In this document: in pieces, positions 6,498 through 7,224 of the stretch
Layout of the letters: each line of letters begins with the position of its first letter
Numbering within the stretch: position 1 is the first letter of the stretch
NCBI GenBank assembly: GCA_022865525.1
Contig: JALHSV010000306.1
Coordinates: 1-7,224 of the forward strand
Length of the DNA stretch: 7,224 bases
Reading direction: 5' to 3'
Source: Thermodesulfovibrionales bacterium
Lineage (GTDB): Bacteria; Nitrospirota; Thermodesulfovibrionia; Thermodesulfovibrionales; SM23-35
Program-made: the position numbers and the translations under genes
Notes under the pieces: model-generated
What the model was told of the DNA's origin: nothing
Seen by the model: only the letters and a program-made list of their open reading frames with translations
Database searches by the model: none

Positions 6498-7224
6498 TCA
6501 CTTCCGTCTCATCCCAGCCGGGACTCTTCCGTAATAGCACCGCAACGGATTGGCGACAACGCCGATAAGGCAATATCCGCAGTCGATGCACCGGGAGCGT
6601 TCCTGACCCCGCTGAAACCGCTTCACTATATCGGGTTCTATGATGAAGGGCCGGGATAGGGACACGAAATCGATGCCTTTCTCTGAGATGATCGTTGTGA
6701 TGTCCTGAAGGCTCCTGATGCCGCCCACGACGATAACAGGCATGTCTACACTTCGCTTGATCAATTCCGCAGTCCCTACGTTGTAATTGGAGATCGGCTT
6801 GTGGACTTTTGCAAGGAAGGGACTAATAAGTCTAAAAAGGTATTTCCGATAAGAGGGCATGTCCCGGTAGTGCGGCATGAGTCCGAGGACGGCATCTACG
6901 GGCAATTTGGTCATCCGTACGGTATGCATGAAGTCTCCGTAACCGCAGGACACTTCAATGGCGTCGCAGGAGGCGGCCTGCAGCATCTGCGCAATTGTAA
7001 CAGCCTCGGCCTCAGGCAGTCCCTGTTTAAACTCGTCATGAGCGCTGATCTTTATGAGGATGGGAAATTTACCGACTTCTCTTCGTGCCGCGGAGAGGAT
7101 CTCGGTAACAATCCTCAACCGGTTCTGCGTTGATCCGCCCCACATGTCTTTGCGCCTGTTTAGTACGGGTGAAATGAATTCGGAAAGAAGGTAACCATGG
7201 GCAGCATGGAGCTCCACCCCGTCA
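6498..7224 (-). CDS. YqjM-like FMN oxidoreductase (Old Yellow Enzyme family), 5' end missing
   Basis: The last 241 residues of an NAD(P)H:flavin oxidoreductase are present; the start lies beyond the right edge and the GTG at 7217 is an internal valine. These TIM-barrel flavoproteins reduce activated C=C bonds of enones, enals or related compounds. Numbering from the first full codon (7223), VELHAAHGYL holds the paired active-site His6 and His9 seen in YqjM-type enzymes. The signature continues with SPVLNRRKDMWGG, and the FMN-phosphate-binding VGGIRS (166-171) and SLSRPFIIEPDIV come near the end. A cysteine-rich tail, CX2CX2CX10C (212, 215, 218, 229), follows. There is no long C-terminal NAD/FAD module, so this is the short single-domain form, not a 2,4-dienoyl-CoA reductase. 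It ends 48 bp before the aminotransferase, suggesting co-transcription and a shared pathway. Confidence 0.92.
   Translation of the reverse strand, partial: DGVELHAAHGYLLSEFISPVLNRRKDMWGGSTQNRLRIVTEILSAARREVGKFPILIKISAHDEFKQGLPEAEAVTIAQMLQAASCDAIEVSCGYGDFMHTVRMTKLPVDAVLGLMPHYRDMPSYRKYLFRLISPFLAKVHKPISNYNVGTAELIKRSVDMPVIVVGGIRSLQDITTIISEKGIDFVSLSRPFIIEPDIVKRFQRGQERSRCIDCGYCLIGVVANPLRCYYGRVPAGMRRK

Noticed and set aside
7215..7217. GTG as a start for the oxidoreductase.
   Set aside because: The frame stays open to the window edge and the codon is the valine of the conserved DGVELHAAHGYL signature, so the true start is outside the window.

Overview
The window reads as mid-GC chromosomal DNA from a Gram-negative bacterium. 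The signs are an exported DegP/HtrA-type periplasmic protease, Shine-Dalgarno-led genes and use of a GTG start. The mix of a two-PDZ DegP, a divergent YchF-like (DUF933/TGS) NTPase, a YqjM-like flavin oxidoreductase and a class III aminotransferase would suit a Nitrospirota or Desulfobacterota-type anaerobe. That assignment is an impression from the protein sequences, not a result.

Layout, left to right. (1) Bases 1-1394, minus strand: a DegP/HtrA serine protease with its 3' end off the left edge. (2) Bases 1395-1679: a divergent intergenic region with a striking 149-bp inverted repeat (30-bp arms, 27/30 matching, at 1482-1511 and 1601-1630). Its loop holds a candidate promoter for the next gene. 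(3) Bases 1680-2759, plus strand: a complete YchF-like NTPase with unusual switch motifs and a C-terminal TGS domain. (4) Bases 2760-3388: a gene-poor stretch of short open frames, one (3082-3210) with a good ribosome-binding site. (5) Bases 3389-4738, minus strand: an AT-rich multi-spanning membrane protein resembling the DUF6056 / GT-C-like group. (6) Bases 4739-5090: a second gene-poor stretch with a candidate promoter and a protein-like but startless minus-strand frame. (7) Bases 5091-6449 and 6498-7224, minus strand: a class III PLP aminotransferase preceded by a YqjM-like FMN oxidoreductase with its 5' end off the right edge. They are 48 bp apart and probably co-transcribed.

Functional links are limited. 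The oxidoreductase and aminotransferase look like two steps of one metabolic or biosynthetic route whose substrate cannot be read from the window. The protease and NTPase are divergently transcribed and share only the intergenic region. The membrane protein sits alone between two degenerate stretches and differs in base composition, so it looks like an acquired gene. I found no RNA genes, CRISPR array, complete insertion sequence or convincing intrinsic terminator. I do not see a coherent new multi-gene system. The best leads are the long inverted repeat, the altered YchF-like NTPase and the oxidoreductase-aminotransferase pair.
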